Assembly: GCF_007858445.1 (NCBI RefSeq) | Contig: NZ_VIGV01000001.1 | Span: forward strand, 124,001 to 188,000 | DNA: 64,000 nucleotides | Direction: 5' to 3' | DNA from: Tsukamurella sputi | GTDB lineage: Bacteria > Actinomycetota > Actinomycetes > Mycobacteriales > Mycobacteriaceae | Part shown: in pieces, positions 8,935-19,785 of the stretch | Numbering within the stretch: the first letter of the stretch is position 1 | Layout: each line of letters begins with the position of its first letter | Notes under the pieces: model-generated | What the model saw: the letters and a program-made list of their open reading frames with translations, nothing else | Told to the model about the DNA's origin: nothing | Database searches by the model: none | Made by a program: the position numbers and the translations under genes

Positions 8935-9600
8935 ATGAACGCCTCTCTGACCGCCCGAGAACGTGCGCGCGCCGAACTGACCGCCGAGATCACCCGCAGC
9001 GCCCGGGACCAGCTCCGCGAGGTCGGCGCGGCGGCGCTCTCCCTCCGCGCTGTGGCGCGCGACCTCGGCCTCGCGTCATCCGCGGTGTACCGATACTTCC
9101 CCAGCCGCGACGCCCTGCTCACCGCGCTGATCACGGACGCCTACTCCGCGCTCGGCGACGCGGTGGAGGCCGCCGATGCGGCGGCCGGCGGCCCTCGGGA
9201 ACGGTGGCGCGCGGCAGGACACGCGGTCCGTGACTGGGCGCGAGCGAACCCGCACGAGTACACGCTGCTCTACGGGTCGCCCGTGCCCGGCTACCACGCC
9301 CCCGCGGAGACGACCGCCGCCGCGATCCGTACGTCGGGCGTGCTGGCCCGGATCGCCGCATGCGGGCGCGGCGATGCGCCCGCACCGTCGGGGGTGTACG
9401 CGGAGCAGCTCCGCGCCGTCGCCGAGGCGGTGGCACCGGACGCCGAGCCCGCGCAGCTCGCGCTCGGTCTCCTGGCCTGGACCCAGCTCTTCGGCGCCGT
9501 GAGCTTCGAGCTGTTCGGCCAGTTCGCGAACACGCTCGAGCCCGCGGACGCGATGTTCGACTACACCCTCGACCGCATCGCCGACCTGCTCGGACTGTAG
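8935..9600 (+). CDS. TetR/AcrR family transcriptional regulator
   Basis: A 221-residue repressor. The DNA-binding region is near residues 15-60: ALSLRAVARDLGLASSAVYRYFPSRDALLTALI, with the typical YRYFPS end of the helix-turn-helix (broken here only for display). The C-terminal ligand domain resembles the TetR_C_13/WHG type (W-R-AAGHAVRDWARANPHEYTLLYG). The ATG at 8935 gives the family-normal length. It is divergent from the nitroreductase gene and ends 2 bases before the convergent aroB stop. The ligand is unknown. Confidence 0.88.
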   Translation: MNASLTARERARAELTAEITRSARDQLREVGAAALSLRAVARDLGLASSAVYRYFPSRDALLTALITDAYSALGDAVEAADAAAGGPRERWRAAGHAVRDWARANPHEYTLLYGSPVPGYHAPAETTAAAIRTSGVLARIAACGRGDAPAPSGVYAEQLRAVAEAVAPDAEPAQLALGLLAWTQLFGAVSFELFGQFANTLEPADAMFDYTLDRIADLLGL

Positions 9601-9602
9601 GC

Positions 9603-10715
<1,113 letters not shown>

Positions 10716-10718
10716 CTA

Positions 10719-11327
10719 CTACTCCGATCGATTCTTGGTGGACGTACGCAGGACGGCGGGCAGCTTCGGCCAGGGACCGCGGCGCTCCCGGCCGGGAGCG
10801 GTGTCCTTCAGGCGGCGCTGCACCTGTCGGACGACGGACGAGGGAGCGCGCCCCACGGTGGAGACGCGGATCGTCGCGAGTTCGCGGTAGATCGGCGTGC
10901 GTCGCGCCATGAGCGCACGGTACGCGGCCGCCGGATCGTCGCCCTTGAGGAGCGGACGCGACGAGCCGACCGTGCGGCGGATCCCCTCCTCCTCGGTCAG
11001 CTCGAGGTAGACGACCTGGTGCCGGCGCAGCAGTGTCCGGGTGGTCTCCGAGAGCACCGCGCCGCCGCCGAGCGAGACGACGCCCGGATGGTGCGCGACC
11101 ACGTCCGCGACGACCTCCTCCTCGATCGCCCGGAAGGCGGGCTCGCCGTCGCCGGCGAAGATCTGCGGGATGGACCGCCCCTCGCGGCGCTCGATCTCCT
11201 CGTCGACGTCGAGGAAATCGACGCGCAGGGCCCGGGCCAAGCGCCGACCGATGGTCGTCTTCCCCGCCCCGGGCGGGCCGATCAGGATCGCCGCGGGCCC
11301 CGGCTCCCGGCCGGGCGCGACGGCCAT
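10719..11327 (-). CDS. aroK: Shikimate kinase
   Basis: A 202-residue P-loop kinase that phosphorylates shikimate at O3 with ATP. Visible motifs are the Walker A GPPGAGKTT (about residues 18-26), the shikimate-binding DVDEEIERREG, the GGGAVL motif and the lid arginines in RRTVGSSRPLL. It is somewhat longer than the usual 170-180 residues because of a basic C-terminal tail (GRERRGPWPKLP). Its ATG shares one base with the aroC stop, so it is coupled to aroC. Confidence 0.95.
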   Translation of the reverse strand: MAVAPGREPGPAAILIGPPGAGKTTIGRRLARALRVDFLDVDEEIERREGRSIPQIFAGDGEPAFRAIEEEVVADVVAHHPGVVSLGGGAVLSETTRTLLRRHQVVYLELTEEEGIRRTVGSSRPLLKGDDPAAAYRALMARRTPIYRELATIRVSTVGRAPSSVVRQVQRRLKDTAPGRERRGPWPKLPAVLRTSTKNRSE

Positions 11328-12532
11328 CAGATCGCCTCGGGCGTCACCCGCTGCAACCGCGCCGCCACCTGCTCGGAGTACCGCTCAATGTTGCTGCGGG
11401 TCTCGGCGAGGCTGTCGCCGCCGAACTTCTCGAGTGCCGCCTGCGCGACGACGAGCGCCACCATCGCCTCGGCCACCACACCCGCGGCGGGCACTGCGCA
11501 GACGTCGCTGCGCTGGTGGATCGCGACGGCCTCGGTGCCGGTCTGCATGTCGATGGTGCGCAGCGCGCGCGGGACCGTCGAGATCGGCTTCATCGCCGCA
11601 CGCACGCGCAGTTCCTCACCGTTGGTCATGCCCCCCTCGACGCCGCCCGCGCGGTTCGTCGAGCGGAGTACGCCGCCCTTGTCGGGCAGCATCTCGTCGT
11701 GCGCGGCGCTGCCGCGGCGCCGGGCCGTCTCGAAGCCGTCGCCCACCTCGACGCCCTTGATCGCCTGGATCCCCATCAGGGCTGACGCGAGGCGCGCGTC
11801 CAGGCGGCTCTCGCCCGAGGCCACCGAACCGATGCCCACGGGCAGACCCGTGACGACGACCTCGACGACGCCGCCGAGGGTGTCGCCGTCCTTCTTGGCG
11901 GCCTCGATCTCGGCGATCATCGACTTCTCGGCGGCCTCGTCGAAGGCGCGCACCGGAGAGGAGTCGATCCGCTCCAGGTCCGCACCCGACGGGGTCGGGC
12001 CCACGTACGGCTCCGACGCACCGATGGAGATGACGTGGCTGACGACCTCGGCACCGAAGGCCTGCCGCAGGAAGTTGCGGGCGACGGTGCCGGCCGCGAC
12101 GCGCGCCGCGGTCTCGCGGGCGCTCGCGCGCTCGAGGACGGGCCGGGCGTCGTCGAAGCCGTACTTGAGCATGCCCGAGTAATCCGCGTGGCCGGGTCGC
12201 GGGCGCGTGAGCGGCGCATTGCGCGCCATCCCGTCGAGCAGGTCCTGATCGACGGGATCGGCCGACATGACCTGCTCCCACTTGGGCCACTCGGTGTTGC
12301 CGATCTCGATGGCCACCGGACCGGCCTGGGTACGCCCGTGCCGGACACCGCCCAGGATGGTCACCTTGTCGGCCTCGAACTTCATGCGCGCACCACGGCC
12401 GTACCCCAGGCGCCGACGCGCCAACTGGGCGGCGATGTCCGACGACGTGACCTCGACGCCCGCGACCATGCCCTCCACGAGGGCCACGAGGGCGGGGCCG
12501 TGCGATTCTCCAGCGGTTATCCAGCGCAACAC
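11327..12532 (-). CDS. aroC: Chorismate synthase
   Basis: A 401-residue enzyme making chorismate from EPSP with reduced FMN, the last shared step of aromatic synthesis. [17 protein letters not shown] at the N-terminus, [23 protein letters not shown] and the later [11 protein letters not shown] are family signatures. The family normally begins at the leucine before [10 protein letters not shown], so the GTG at 12530-12532 is chosen, with TGGGA before it. ATG codons 9 and 12 bases upstream and a longer frame to 12595 are also open. It leads the aro operon. Confidence 0.94.
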   Translation of the reverse strand: MLRWITAGESHGPALVALVEGMVAGVEVTSSDIAAQLARRRLGYGRGARMKFEADKVTILGGVRHGRTQAGPVAIEIGNTEWPKWEQVMSADPVDQDLLDGMARNAPLTRPRPGHADYSGMLKYGFDDARPVLERASARETAARVAAGTVARNFLRQAFGAEVVSHVISIGASEPYVGPTPSGADLERIDSSPVRAFDEAAEKSMIAEIEAAKKDGDTLGGVVEVVVTGLPVGIGSVASGESRLDARLASALMGIQAIKGVEVGDGFETARRRGSAAHDEMLPDKGGVLRSTNRAGGVEGGMTNGEELRVRAAMKPISTVPRALRTIDMQTGTEAVAIHQRSDVCAVPAAGVVAEAMVALVVAQAALEKFGGDSLAETRSNIERYSEQVAARLQRVTPEAI

Positions 12533-12612
12533 GCGTCCCATCATCCCAGACCGACCAGCCCGAGCGTGAGTTCGGGTAGCCGAAACATTTGTCACAGGCT
12601 ATGGTGAAGACC

Positions 12613-12864
12613 ATGACCACCATCACCGGATCTTCGACTTCCGCCAACCGCGCCGCAGCGCGGCGGTCCACCGTCGACGTCTTCGGTGTCGCGTGGCCCC
12701 GCTACAAGGCGGAAGCCCTGGTCGCCGCGTTGGTGGTCCTGGCCCTCGGCGTCCTGCTCACTCTCGCGACGGGCGGCGCCTCGCTCGCCCCCGCGGTGCT
12801 CATCGCCGCCGGCGTCGGCGTCACCGTTTGGTGGGCGGCCCGTGCGGTGCACTCGCGCACCTGA
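12613..12864 (+). CDS. Small two-helix membrane protein, unknown function
   Basis: An 83-residue protein with a polar N-terminus (about 30 residues), then two hydrophobic helices (about 35-55 and 57-75) separated by a short Gly-rich turn, and a basic end. I do not recognise the family. The ATG at 12613 has GGTGAAG just upstream; an ATG at 12601 is in frame but lacks such a site. It is divergent from aroC and is followed by a strong terminator, which supports it as a real single-gene unit. Confidence 0.65.
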   Translation: MTTITGSSTSANRAAARRSTVDVFGVAWPRYKAEALVAALVVLALGVLLTLATGGASLAPAVLIAAGVGVTVWWAARAVHSRT

Positions 12865-12878
12865 TCGCACGAACGAGA

Positions 12879-12913
12879 ACGCGCCGCTGAGGACCTCCTC
12901 AGCGGCGCGTTTT
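12879..12913. terminator. Rho-independent terminator between the small membrane gene and dnaE
   Basis: A perfect 15-base stem, ACGCGCCGCTGAGGA (12879-12893) and its complement (12896-12910), with a 2-base loop, followed by TTTT on the plus strand. It ends the 12613-12864 transcript and probably also stops the converging dnaE transcript. Confidence 0.88.
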
Positions 12914-12939
12914 CGTCGACGGCCCGGAGGCCGCCCCGC

Positions 12940-15900
12940 TCACGCGAGGCAGTTCGGGCCGAGCAGGGCCTTCAAATCCCCCATCAGCGACGACGACGGG
13001 TTCACCCGGAGGGTGTCGTCGAGCCGCAGTGTGGTGGCCTTGTCGCCGCTGACGAGCTTGACGTGCACGTCCGAGACACCGGGGTGACGCTGCAGAACCT
13101 GCTTGAGCGCGGAGACCTTGTCCTGTGTGCACACCCGGGTCTGCATCGTGAGCGACAGCGGCTTCGCGACGCCGATCTGGGACAGGTCGATGGGCGCGAT
13201 GTCGTTCGCGATCAGCGTGACCTTGTCGTCCCGGAAGTTCACGCGGGCCTTGATCAGCACCACCGCGTCCTCGACGACCTCGGCGCCGTACGCCGCGTAG
13301 GCCTGCGGGAAGAAGAACACCTCGATACCACCGGAGAGGTCCTCGATCTGCGCCGACGCGAAGGGGGCGCCGTTCTTGTTCACGCGACGGTTCACCGACT
13401 GCAGGATGCCGCCGACGGTGACCTGGGTGCCGTCCTTGACGTCACCCTCCACGATGGCCGGGATCGCCGTGTCGGTCTGCGCGGCGATCACGTGCTCGAC
13501 ACCGTCGAGCGGGTGCGCCGAGACGTACAGGCCCAGCATCTCCCGCTCGAGGGCGAGCTTGTGCTTGCCGTCCCACTCCTCCTCGGGGACCTTGATGGTG
13601 AAGACGTCGTCGATCGGCCCGGCCGCGCCCTCCTCCTCGCCCATGGAGCCGAAGAGGTCGAACTGGCCAACGGCTTCGGCCTTCTTGGTGGACAGCACCG
13701 ACTCGATCGCGTCGGCGTGCACCAGCAACAGGCCCTTGCGCGGGTGGTCGAGCGAGTCGAAACCGCCCGCCTTGATGAGGGATTCGGTGACCTTCTTGGA
13801 GCATGCCGCGACCTCGATCTTGGCGAGGTAGTCCGAGAAGGACGTGAAGTTCCCCTTCTCCTCGCGCGTGCTCACGATGGACGCGACCACGCCCTCGCCC
13901 ACGTTGCGCACCGACCCCAAGCCGAAGCGGATGTCCTCGCCGACCGAGGTGAAGGCGTGGAAGGACTCGTTGACGTCCGGCGGAAGGACGGTGATGCCGA
14001 GGCGCCGGCAGTCGCCGAGGTAGATGGCGGCCTTGTCCTTGTCGTCACCGACCGAGGTGAGCAGCGCGGCCATGTACTCGGCCGGGTAGTTCGCCTTGAG
14101 GTAGGCCGTCCAGTACGAGACGAGACCGTACGCGGCGGCGTGCGACTTGTTGAACGCGTAGCCGGCGAAGGGCAGAACCGTCTCCCACAGTGCGGTGATC
14201 GCGGCCTGGGAGAAGCCGTTGTCGAGCATGCCCTGCTGGAAGCCGCCGTAGGCCTCGTCGAGGACCTCTTTCTTCTTCTTACCCATCGCGCGCCGCAGAA
14301 TGTCGGCCTGGCCGAGGCTGTACCCGGCGACCTTCTGCGCGATCTGCATGATCTGCTCCTGGAACACGATCAGGCCGAACGTGTCCGCGAGGATGTCCTT
14401 CAGCGGCTCCTCGAGCTCCGGGTGGATCGGCTTGACCTGCTGCCGGCCGTTCTTGCGATCCGCGTAGTCGTTGTGGGCGTTCATGCCCATCGGGCCGGGC
14501 CGGTACAGCGCGCCGACGGCCACGATGTCCTCGAACTTGGTGGGCTGCATGCGCCGCAGCAGATCGCGCATGGGGCCACCGTCGAGCTGGAAGACGCCGA
14601 GCGTGTTGCCGCGCTGCAGCAGCTCGTAGGTGGTCTCGTCATCGAGCGGGAGCTGGTCCATGTCCAGCTCGATGCCGCGGTTGTGCTTGATGTTGCCCAG
14701 CGCGTCACCGATGACCGTGAGGTTGCGCAGGCCCAGGAAGTCCATCTTCAGCAGGCCGATGGCCTCGCACGACGGGTAGTCCCAGCCGGTGATGATCGCG
14801 CCATCCTGTGCGCGCTTCCACACCGGGATCGCGTCGGTGAGCGGATCACAGGACATGATCACCGCGCAGGCGTGCACGCCGGCGTTGCGGATCAGGCCCT
14901 CGAGCCCGAGCGCCATGTCGTAGATCTTCTTGACGTCCGGATCCGTCTCGATCAGCTGCCGGACCTCGACGGCCTCCTTGTACCGCTCGTGCTCCGGATC
15001 GGTGATTCCCTTGACCGAGATGTCCTTGGCCATGATGGGCGGCGGCAGCGCCTTGGTGATCCGGTCCGCGATGGAGTAGCCGGGCTGGCCGTAGATGACG
15101 CGGGCCGAGTCCTTGATGGCGGCCTTCGTCTTGATGGTGCCGAACGTGATGACCTGGGCCACCTTGTCCGAGCCCCACTTCTCCGAGGCGTACGTGATCA
15201 TCTCGCCGCGGCGACGATCATCGAAGTCGATGTCGATATCGGGCATCGAGACGCGCTCGGGGTTGAGGAACCGCTCGAACAGCAGACCGTGCGGGATCGG
15301 ATCGATGTTGGTGATGCCCAGCGCCCAGGCCACGAGCGAGCCGGCCGCGGAACCACGGCCGGGCCCCACGCGGATGCCGACCTCGTGTGCGTGCGCGATC
15401 AGGTCACCGACGACGAGGAAGTACGCCGGGAAGCCCATCTCGTTGATCACCGAGAGCTCGTACTTCGCCCGCTCGACGTAGTCCGCGGGCGGACCGTCGG
15501 GGAACCGGCGGTTCAGGCCGTCCATCACCTCGGACTCGAGGAAGGACTCCTGCGTGTGGTTCTCCGGCACGGGGAACCGGGGCATGCGGTCCTTGTGCTC
15601 CCAGACCTCGGCGTAGGACTGGACGCGCTCCCCGATCTCCACCGTGGAATCGCACGCGCCGGGCACCTGAGAGTCCCAGAGCTCCCGCATCTCCTGCGCG
15701 GACTTGAGGTAGTAGCCGTCACCGTCGAACTGGAAACGCGTGGGGTCCGACAGCGTCTTGCCGGTCTGGATGCACAGGAGCGCGCCGTGCGACTCCGCCT
15801 TGTCCTTGGTGACGTAGTGGCAGTCGTTCGTGGCCAGCGGCTTGATCCCGAGCTGGCGGCCGATGGTGAGCAGCCCCTCGCGGACGCGGCGCTCGATATC

Positions 15901-16485
15901 GATGCCGTGGTCCATGAGCTCGAGGTAGAAGTTCTCCTTGCCGAAGATCTCCTGCCACTTCGCGGCGGCCTCCAGCGCCTCCCGCTCGTGCCCGAGCCGC
16001 AGGCGGGTCTGCACCTCGCCCGACGGACAGCCCGTGGTGGCGATGATGCCCTCGGCGTGCTCCGCGATGATCTCCGCGTCCATGCGGGACCACTTGCCCA
16101 GCTGGCCCTCGATCGACGCCAGCGAGCTGAGCTTGAACAGGTTCCGCAGTCCGGTGGCGTTCTCCGCCACCATCGTCATGTGGGTGTACGCGCCGGAACC
16201 CGAGACGTCGTCGCCCTTCTGCGAGGGGTCGCCCCACCGGACCCGCTTGGTGTTGAACCGCGACTCCGGCGCGATGTACGCCTCGATCCCGATGATCGGG
16301 GTGATGTCGTACTTCTTCGCCGTGTTGTAGAAGTCCGACGCGCCGAACATGTTGCCGTGGTCGGACATGCCCACCGCCGTCATGCCCAGGCGCTTGGCCT
16401 CGGCGAACAGCGGATCCACCTTGGCGGCACCGTCGAGCATCGAGTACTCGGTGTGATTGTGCAGATGCACGAACGAGCCGCTCAC
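12940..16485 (-). CDS. dnaE: DNA polymerase III subunit alpha (DnaE1 type)
   Basis: A 1181-residue replicative polymerase. The N-terminal PHP domain begins [14 protein letters not shown] and has intact metal-ligand motifs ([17 protein letters not shown]). The polymerase domain contains [14 protein letters not shown] and the catalytic aspartates in [13 protein letters not shown]. Near the C-terminus are the helix-hairpin-helix region and an OB fold ([18 protein letters not shown]). The GTG at 16483-16485 is preceded by GGAGGTGA at normal spacing. Length and motifs match the essential DnaE1 rather than the mutagenic DnaE2. It ends at a strong terminator. Confidence 0.97.
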   Translation of the reverse strand: MSGSFVHLHNHTEYSMLDGAAKVDPLFAEAKRLGMTAVGMSDHGNMFGASDFYNTAKKYDITPIIGIEAYIAPESRFNTKRVRWGDPSQKGDDVSGSGAYTHMTMVAENATGLRNLFKLSSLASIEGQLGKWSRMDAEIIAEHAEGIIATTGCPSGEVQTRLRLGHEREALEAAAKWQEIFGKENFYLELMDHGIDIERRVREGLLTIGRQLGIKPLATNDCHYVTKDKAESHGALLCIQTGKTLSDPTRFQFDGDGYYLKSAQEMRELWDSQVPGACDSTVEIGERVQSYAEVWEHKDRMPRFPVPENHTQESFLESEVMDGLNRRFPDGPPADYVERAKYELSVINEMGFPAYFLVVGDLIAHAHEVGIRVGPGRGSAAGSLVAWALGITNIDPIPHGLLFERFLNPERVSMPDIDIDFDDRRRGEMITYASEKWGSDKVAQVITFGTIKTKAAIKDSARVIYGQPGYSIADRITKALPPPIMAKDISVKGITDPEHERYKEAVEVRQLIETDPDVKKIYDMALGLEGLIRNAGVHACAVIMSCDPLTDAIPVWKRAQDGAIITGWDYPSCEAIGLLKMDFLGLRNLTVIGDALGNIKHNRGIELDMDQLPLDDETTYELLQRGNTLGVFQLDGGPMRDLLRRMQPTKFEDIVAVGALYRPGPMGMNAHNDYADRKNGRQQVKPIHPELEEPLKDILADTFGLIVFQEQIMQIAQKVAGYSLGQADILRRAMGKKKKEVLDEAYGGFQQGMLDNGFSQAAITALWETVLPFAGYAFNKSHAAAYGLVSYWTAYLKANYPAEYMAALLTSVGDDKDKAAIYLGDCRRLGITVLPPDVNESFHAFTSVGEDIRFGLGSVRNVGEGVVASIVSTREEKGNFTSFSDYLAKIEVAACSKKVTESLIKAGGFDSLDHPRKGLLLVHADAIESVLSTKKAEAVGQFDLFGSMGEEEGAAGPIDDVFTIKVPEEEWDGKHKLALEREMLGLYVSAHPLDGVEHVIAAQTDTAIPAIVEGDVKDGTQVTVGGILQSVNRRVNKNGAPFASAQIEDLSGGIEVFFFPQAYAAYGAEVVEDAVVLIKARVNFRDDKVTLIANDIAPIDLSQIGVAKPLSLTMQTRVCTQDKVSALKQVLQRHPGVSDVHVKLVSGDKATTLRLDDTLRVNPSSSLMGDLKALLGPNCLA

Positions 16486-16565
16486 GCGCTACTCACCTCC
16501 GGTGAAGAATCTCATCGCTGTCATTACGCAGTGTAGGCGCTGCCACCGACACGTCCGGCCGATCG

Positions 16566-17861
16566 TCAGCCGAAGGCGATGGCCAGGATCAACACCAGTA
16601 ACGCGACCACCGCCACTCCCACGAGCACCAGCACGAGTGGCCCCATCCCGCTCTCCGCGGGGGCCTTCGCGGGCTCGGTCCGCCCGGCGGACGGCCGCGG
16701 CATCGCACCGGACGGCACGGCCGGCGGCGCCGGCATCGCACCGGACCGGGCTCCCGTACTCGCCCCGTACAACGGCTGCGGTGAGACCGGCCGCTGCGGC
16801 CGCGACGCCGGGTACGGGGGCCGGTTCGCCTGCCCCCGGATGCCCGGCGCGACGGACCGCTGCATCGGCGTGGACGGGCGGGGGCCGGCTGCGGGGTGTG
16901 CACCTGCCGCGGGGCGCTGGGGCCCGGACGGGTGTCCCGGGCCCGGTGCGTAGCCGGGCGGCGCAGGGCGCGGTACCGGCCGCGGCGCGGGCCGCGACAC
17001 CGGGGCCTCCATCGCCGATTTGAGCGCGATCGCGAACTCCTTGCAGGTCGCGAAGCGCTCCGCCGGGGTCTTCGCGAGTCCGCGTGCCACCACCGCGTCG
17101 ACGGCGGGCGGCACGCCCTCCCGGATCTGCGAGATCCGCGGCGGGGGCGCGTTGAAGTGGGCGTCGATCACCGCATCGGTGCTGGCACCGGTGTACGGCA
17201 CCTTCCCCGTGACCAGGTGGAAGAACGTCGCCGCGAGCGAGTACTGGTCGGAGCGCGAGTCCAGCTCCTCACCGCACAGCTGCTCCGGCGAGGCGTACGC
17301 CAGCGTCGCGAGAACGGTCCCGACGGCGGTGAGCTGGGACGTGTCCTCGCCGCCCTTCGCGACGCCGAAGTCGGTGAGCAGCGCACGACGCTCGTCCGCA
17401 TCGTCGCCGTCGTCGCCCGCCGACACCAGGATGTTGGCCGGCTTGATGTCGCGGTGCAACAGGCCGGCGCGGTGCGCGCGGTCCAATCCGCGACCGATCT
17501 GGGAGATGATCTCGACGGCCGTGGCCGGCTCCAGGCCCGACGGGCTGCGCTTGAGCAGCACCGCGCAGTCGTCGCCCTGGACGTACTGCATGGCGATCCA
17601 CAACCGCTGCCCCTCGGTACCGCGGTTGTAGATCGTGACGACGTTCGGGTGATCGAGCCGCGCGGCCAGTTCCGCCTCGCGCAGGAAGCGCTTGCGGAAG
17701 GCCTCGTCGCCCGAGTACCCGGCGCCCAGGACCTTGAGCGCGTCGTACCGGGGAAGCTCCGGGTGCTTGGCGAGGTAGACCGACCCCATGCCCCCGGATC
17801 CCAGGCGCCGCTCGATCCGATAACCGCCGATCACCGTCCCGGGTGCGAGTTCGTCACTCAT
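16566..17861 (-). CDS. Ser/Thr protein kinase with C-terminal membrane anchor
   Basis: A 431-residue PknB-type kinase. The catalytic domain (about 12-275) has the glycine loop GSGGMGSVY, the ATP-binding lysine in ALKVLG, the catalytic loop HRDIKPANIL, DFGVAKGG and ASPEQL. A Pro-rich linker of roughly 110 residues follows, then one hydrophobic helix at the very end (about 408-430). No extracellular sensor domain remains after the helix, unlike PknB with its PASTA repeats, so it is in effect tail-anchored. It sits between the exporter operon and dnaE, with gaps of 94 and 80 bases. Substrates cannot be deduced. Confidence 0.92.
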   Translation of the reverse strand: MSDELAPGTVIGGYRIERRLGSGGMGSVYLAKHPELPRYDALKVLGAGYSGDEAFRKRFLREAELAARLDHPNVVTIYNRGTEGQRLWIAMQYVQGDDCAVLLKRSPSGLEPATAVEIISQIGRGLDRAHRAGLLHRDIKPANILVSAGDDGDDADERRALLTDFGVAKGGEDTSQLTAVGTVLATLAYASPEQLCGEELDSRSDQYSLAATFFHLVTGKVPYTGASTDAVIDAHFNAPPPRISQIREGVPPAVDAVVARGLAKTPAERFATCKEFAIALKSAMEAPVSRPAPRPVPRPAPPGYAPGPGHPSGPQRPAAGAHPAAGPRPSTPMQRSVAPGIRGQANRPPYPASRPQRPVSPQPLYGASTGARSGAMPAPPAVPSGAMPRPSAGRTEPAKAPAESGMGPLVLVLVGVAVVALLVLILAIAFG

Positions 17862-17955
17862 GTCCGCTGCTTCTGCCCCTCACCGTTCGGTCCGTCGAGC
17901 ACCAGCGTAACCCGCCCCCGGCCGCGATCCCGGCGACGAGCCCGTCGTCGACCCG

Positions 17956-19785
17956 TCAGATCTCCACGCCCTCGAACTGCGCCCGGTACAGGCCGGCGTA
18001 GTGACCACCCGCCGCGAGCAACTCCTCGTGCGACCCCTGCTCGACGATCCGGCCGTGATCCATCACCACGATGACGTCGGCATCGCGGATGGTCGACAGC
18101 CGGTGCGCGATGACGAAGCTGGTGCGATCGGCCCGCAGGGCGTGCATCGCGCGCTGCAGCAGCACCTCGGTGCGCGTGTCCACCGAGCTGGTGGCCTCGT
18201 CGAGGATGAGGATCGCGGGTTCGGCGAGGAACGCCCGGGCGATGGTGATGAGCTGCCGCTCGCCCGCCGAAACGCTGCCGGACTCGTCGTCGAGCACGGT
18301 GTCGTAGCCGTCCGGCAGGGAGTGCGCGAAACGGTCGACGAAGGTCGCGCGCGCGGCGGCGTAGACCTCCTCGTCGGTCGCGTCGAGGCGCCCGTACCGG
18401 ATGTTCTCCATGATGGTGCCCTCGAAGAGCCACGTGTCCTGCAGCACCATGCCCATGCGCCGGCGCAGGTCGGCTCGCTCGACGCCGGCGATGTCGACAC
18501 CGTCGATCGTGATCCGGCCGCCGGAGAGCTCGTAGAACCGCATGATCAGGTTGACCAGGGTGGTCTTGCCCGCACCGGTGTGCCCCACGACCGCGACGGT
18601 GCGGCCCGGCTCGGCCACGAGGTTCAGGCCCTCGATGAGCGGCTCGTCGCTCGTGTAGCCGAAGGAGACGTCCTCGAAGGCGACACGGCCCCGGGTCGGC
18701 TCCGGCAGCGCGCCGGGCCGGTCCTGCGACTGCTCGTCCGCGTCGAGGATCGCGAAGACGCGCTCAGCGGAGGCGACACCCGACTGCAGCATGTTCACCA
18801 TCGACGCCATCTGCGTGACGGGCTGGGTGAACTGGCGCGAGTACTGGATGAAGGCGATCACATCGCCCAGGCTCATGCCGCCCGCCGCGACGCGCAGGCC
18901 GCCCACCACGCACACCGCCACGTACTGGAGGTTGCCGACGAACATGCTGATCGGCATCACGAGACCCGAGAGGAACTGCGCCTTGTAGCTCGCCTCCATG
19001 AGCGCGTCGTTCTCCGCGCCGAAGCGCTCCTGCAGCGCATCGCCCCGGCCGTAGACGGTCACCAGATCATGCCCGGTGAACGCTTCCTCGACCTGCGCGT
19101 TGAGCGCGCCCGTCGACTTCCACTGCGCGACGAAGTGCTTCTGGCTGCGCTTCATGATCTGGCCCGCGAAGATCACGATGAGCGGGATCACGACGACCGC
19201 GACGGCCGTGAGCAGCGGCGAGACGACGAGCATCATGACGAGCACGCCGATCACGGTGAACGCGGAGACGATCAGCTGACTCAGCGCCTGCGTCAGCGAC
19301 TGGCCGAGGTTGTCGATGTCGTTGGTCACACGGGAGAGCAGTTCGCCGCGGGGCTGCTTGTCGAAGTAACTCAGAGGAAGGCGATTCAGCTTCTCCTCGA
19401 CCTCGCGGCGCAGGGAGTACATGACCCGCTGCACCGCACCGTTGAGCAAGAAGCCCTGCGCGTACTGCAACACACCGCTGGCGACGAAGAGCGCGATCAC
19501 CCAGGTGAGAATGGTGCCCACCCGGTGGAAGTCGATGCCGGGGCCGTGCTGCAGCTGCGAGCGGAAGCCGTCGTAGATCGCGTCGACCGCGGAGCCCACG
19601 ACCTTCGGCGCGATCACCGCGGCCGTGACCGAGCCGATCGACAGCAGCACCGCCGCCGTCATCGCCGAGCGCTGTTCCCGCAGCCGGCCCAGCAGCCGTT
19701 TCAGCGAGGGCCAGAAGGTCATCGGCTTCTGGGCGGGCGAACCCGCCGTCGCCGCGGCGGCGGCGCGTGCTCCGGGTCCGGTCAT
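17956..19785 (-). CDS. ABC exporter half-transporter with consensus ATPase site
   Basis: A 609-residue fused membrane-ATPase protein: six membrane helices (about 50-330), then the nucleotide-binding domain with Walker A GHTGAGKTT, signature SVSAGERQL and Walker B ILILDEATSSVD, including the catalytic Glu. The ATG at 19783-19785 overlaps the stop of the partner gene (ATGA), so the longer open frame is not real. With its partner it forms a heterodimeric exporter of the TmrAB/LmrCD kind, where this subunit supplies the active Walker B. The atypical signature (SAGE for SGGQ) fits the degenerate half of such a dimer. Substrate unknown; drug or lipid export is usual. Confidence 0.9.
   Translation of the reverse strand: MTGPGARAAAAATAGSPAQKPMTFWPSLKRLLGRLREQRSAMTAAVLLSIGSVTAAVIAPKVVGSAVDAIYDGFRSQLQHGPGIDFHRVGTILTWVIALFVASGVLQYAQGFLLNGAVQRVMYSLRREVEEKLNRLPLSYFDKQPRGELLSRVTNDIDNLGQSLTQALSQLIVSAFTVIGVLVMMLVVSPLLTAVAVVVIPLIVIFAGQIMKRSQKHFVAQWKSTGALNAQVEEAFTGHDLVTVYGRGDALQERFGAENDALMEASYKAQFLSGLVMPISMFVGNLQYVAVCVVGGLRVAAGGMSLGDVIAFIQYSRQFTQPVTQMASMVNMLQSGVASAERVFAILDADEQSQDRPGALPEPTRGRVAFEDVSFGYTSDEPLIEGLNLVAEPGRTVAVVGHTGAGKTTLVNLIMRFYELSGGRITIDGVDIAGVERADLRRRMGMVLQDTWLFEGTIMENIRYGRLDATDEEVYAAARATFVDRFAHSLPDGYDTVLDDESGSVSAGERQLITIARAFLAEPAILILDEATSSVDTRTEVLLQRAMHALRADRTSFVIAHRLSTIRDADVIVVMDHGRIVEQGSHEELLAAGGHYAGLYRAQFEGVEI

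Noticed and set aside
13063-16536. Plus-strand open frame of 1157 codons opposite dnaE
   Set aside because: Its composition is an Arg/Asp/Val/Leu-rich shadow of the high-GC third positions of dnaE. dnaE itself is complete with all motifs.
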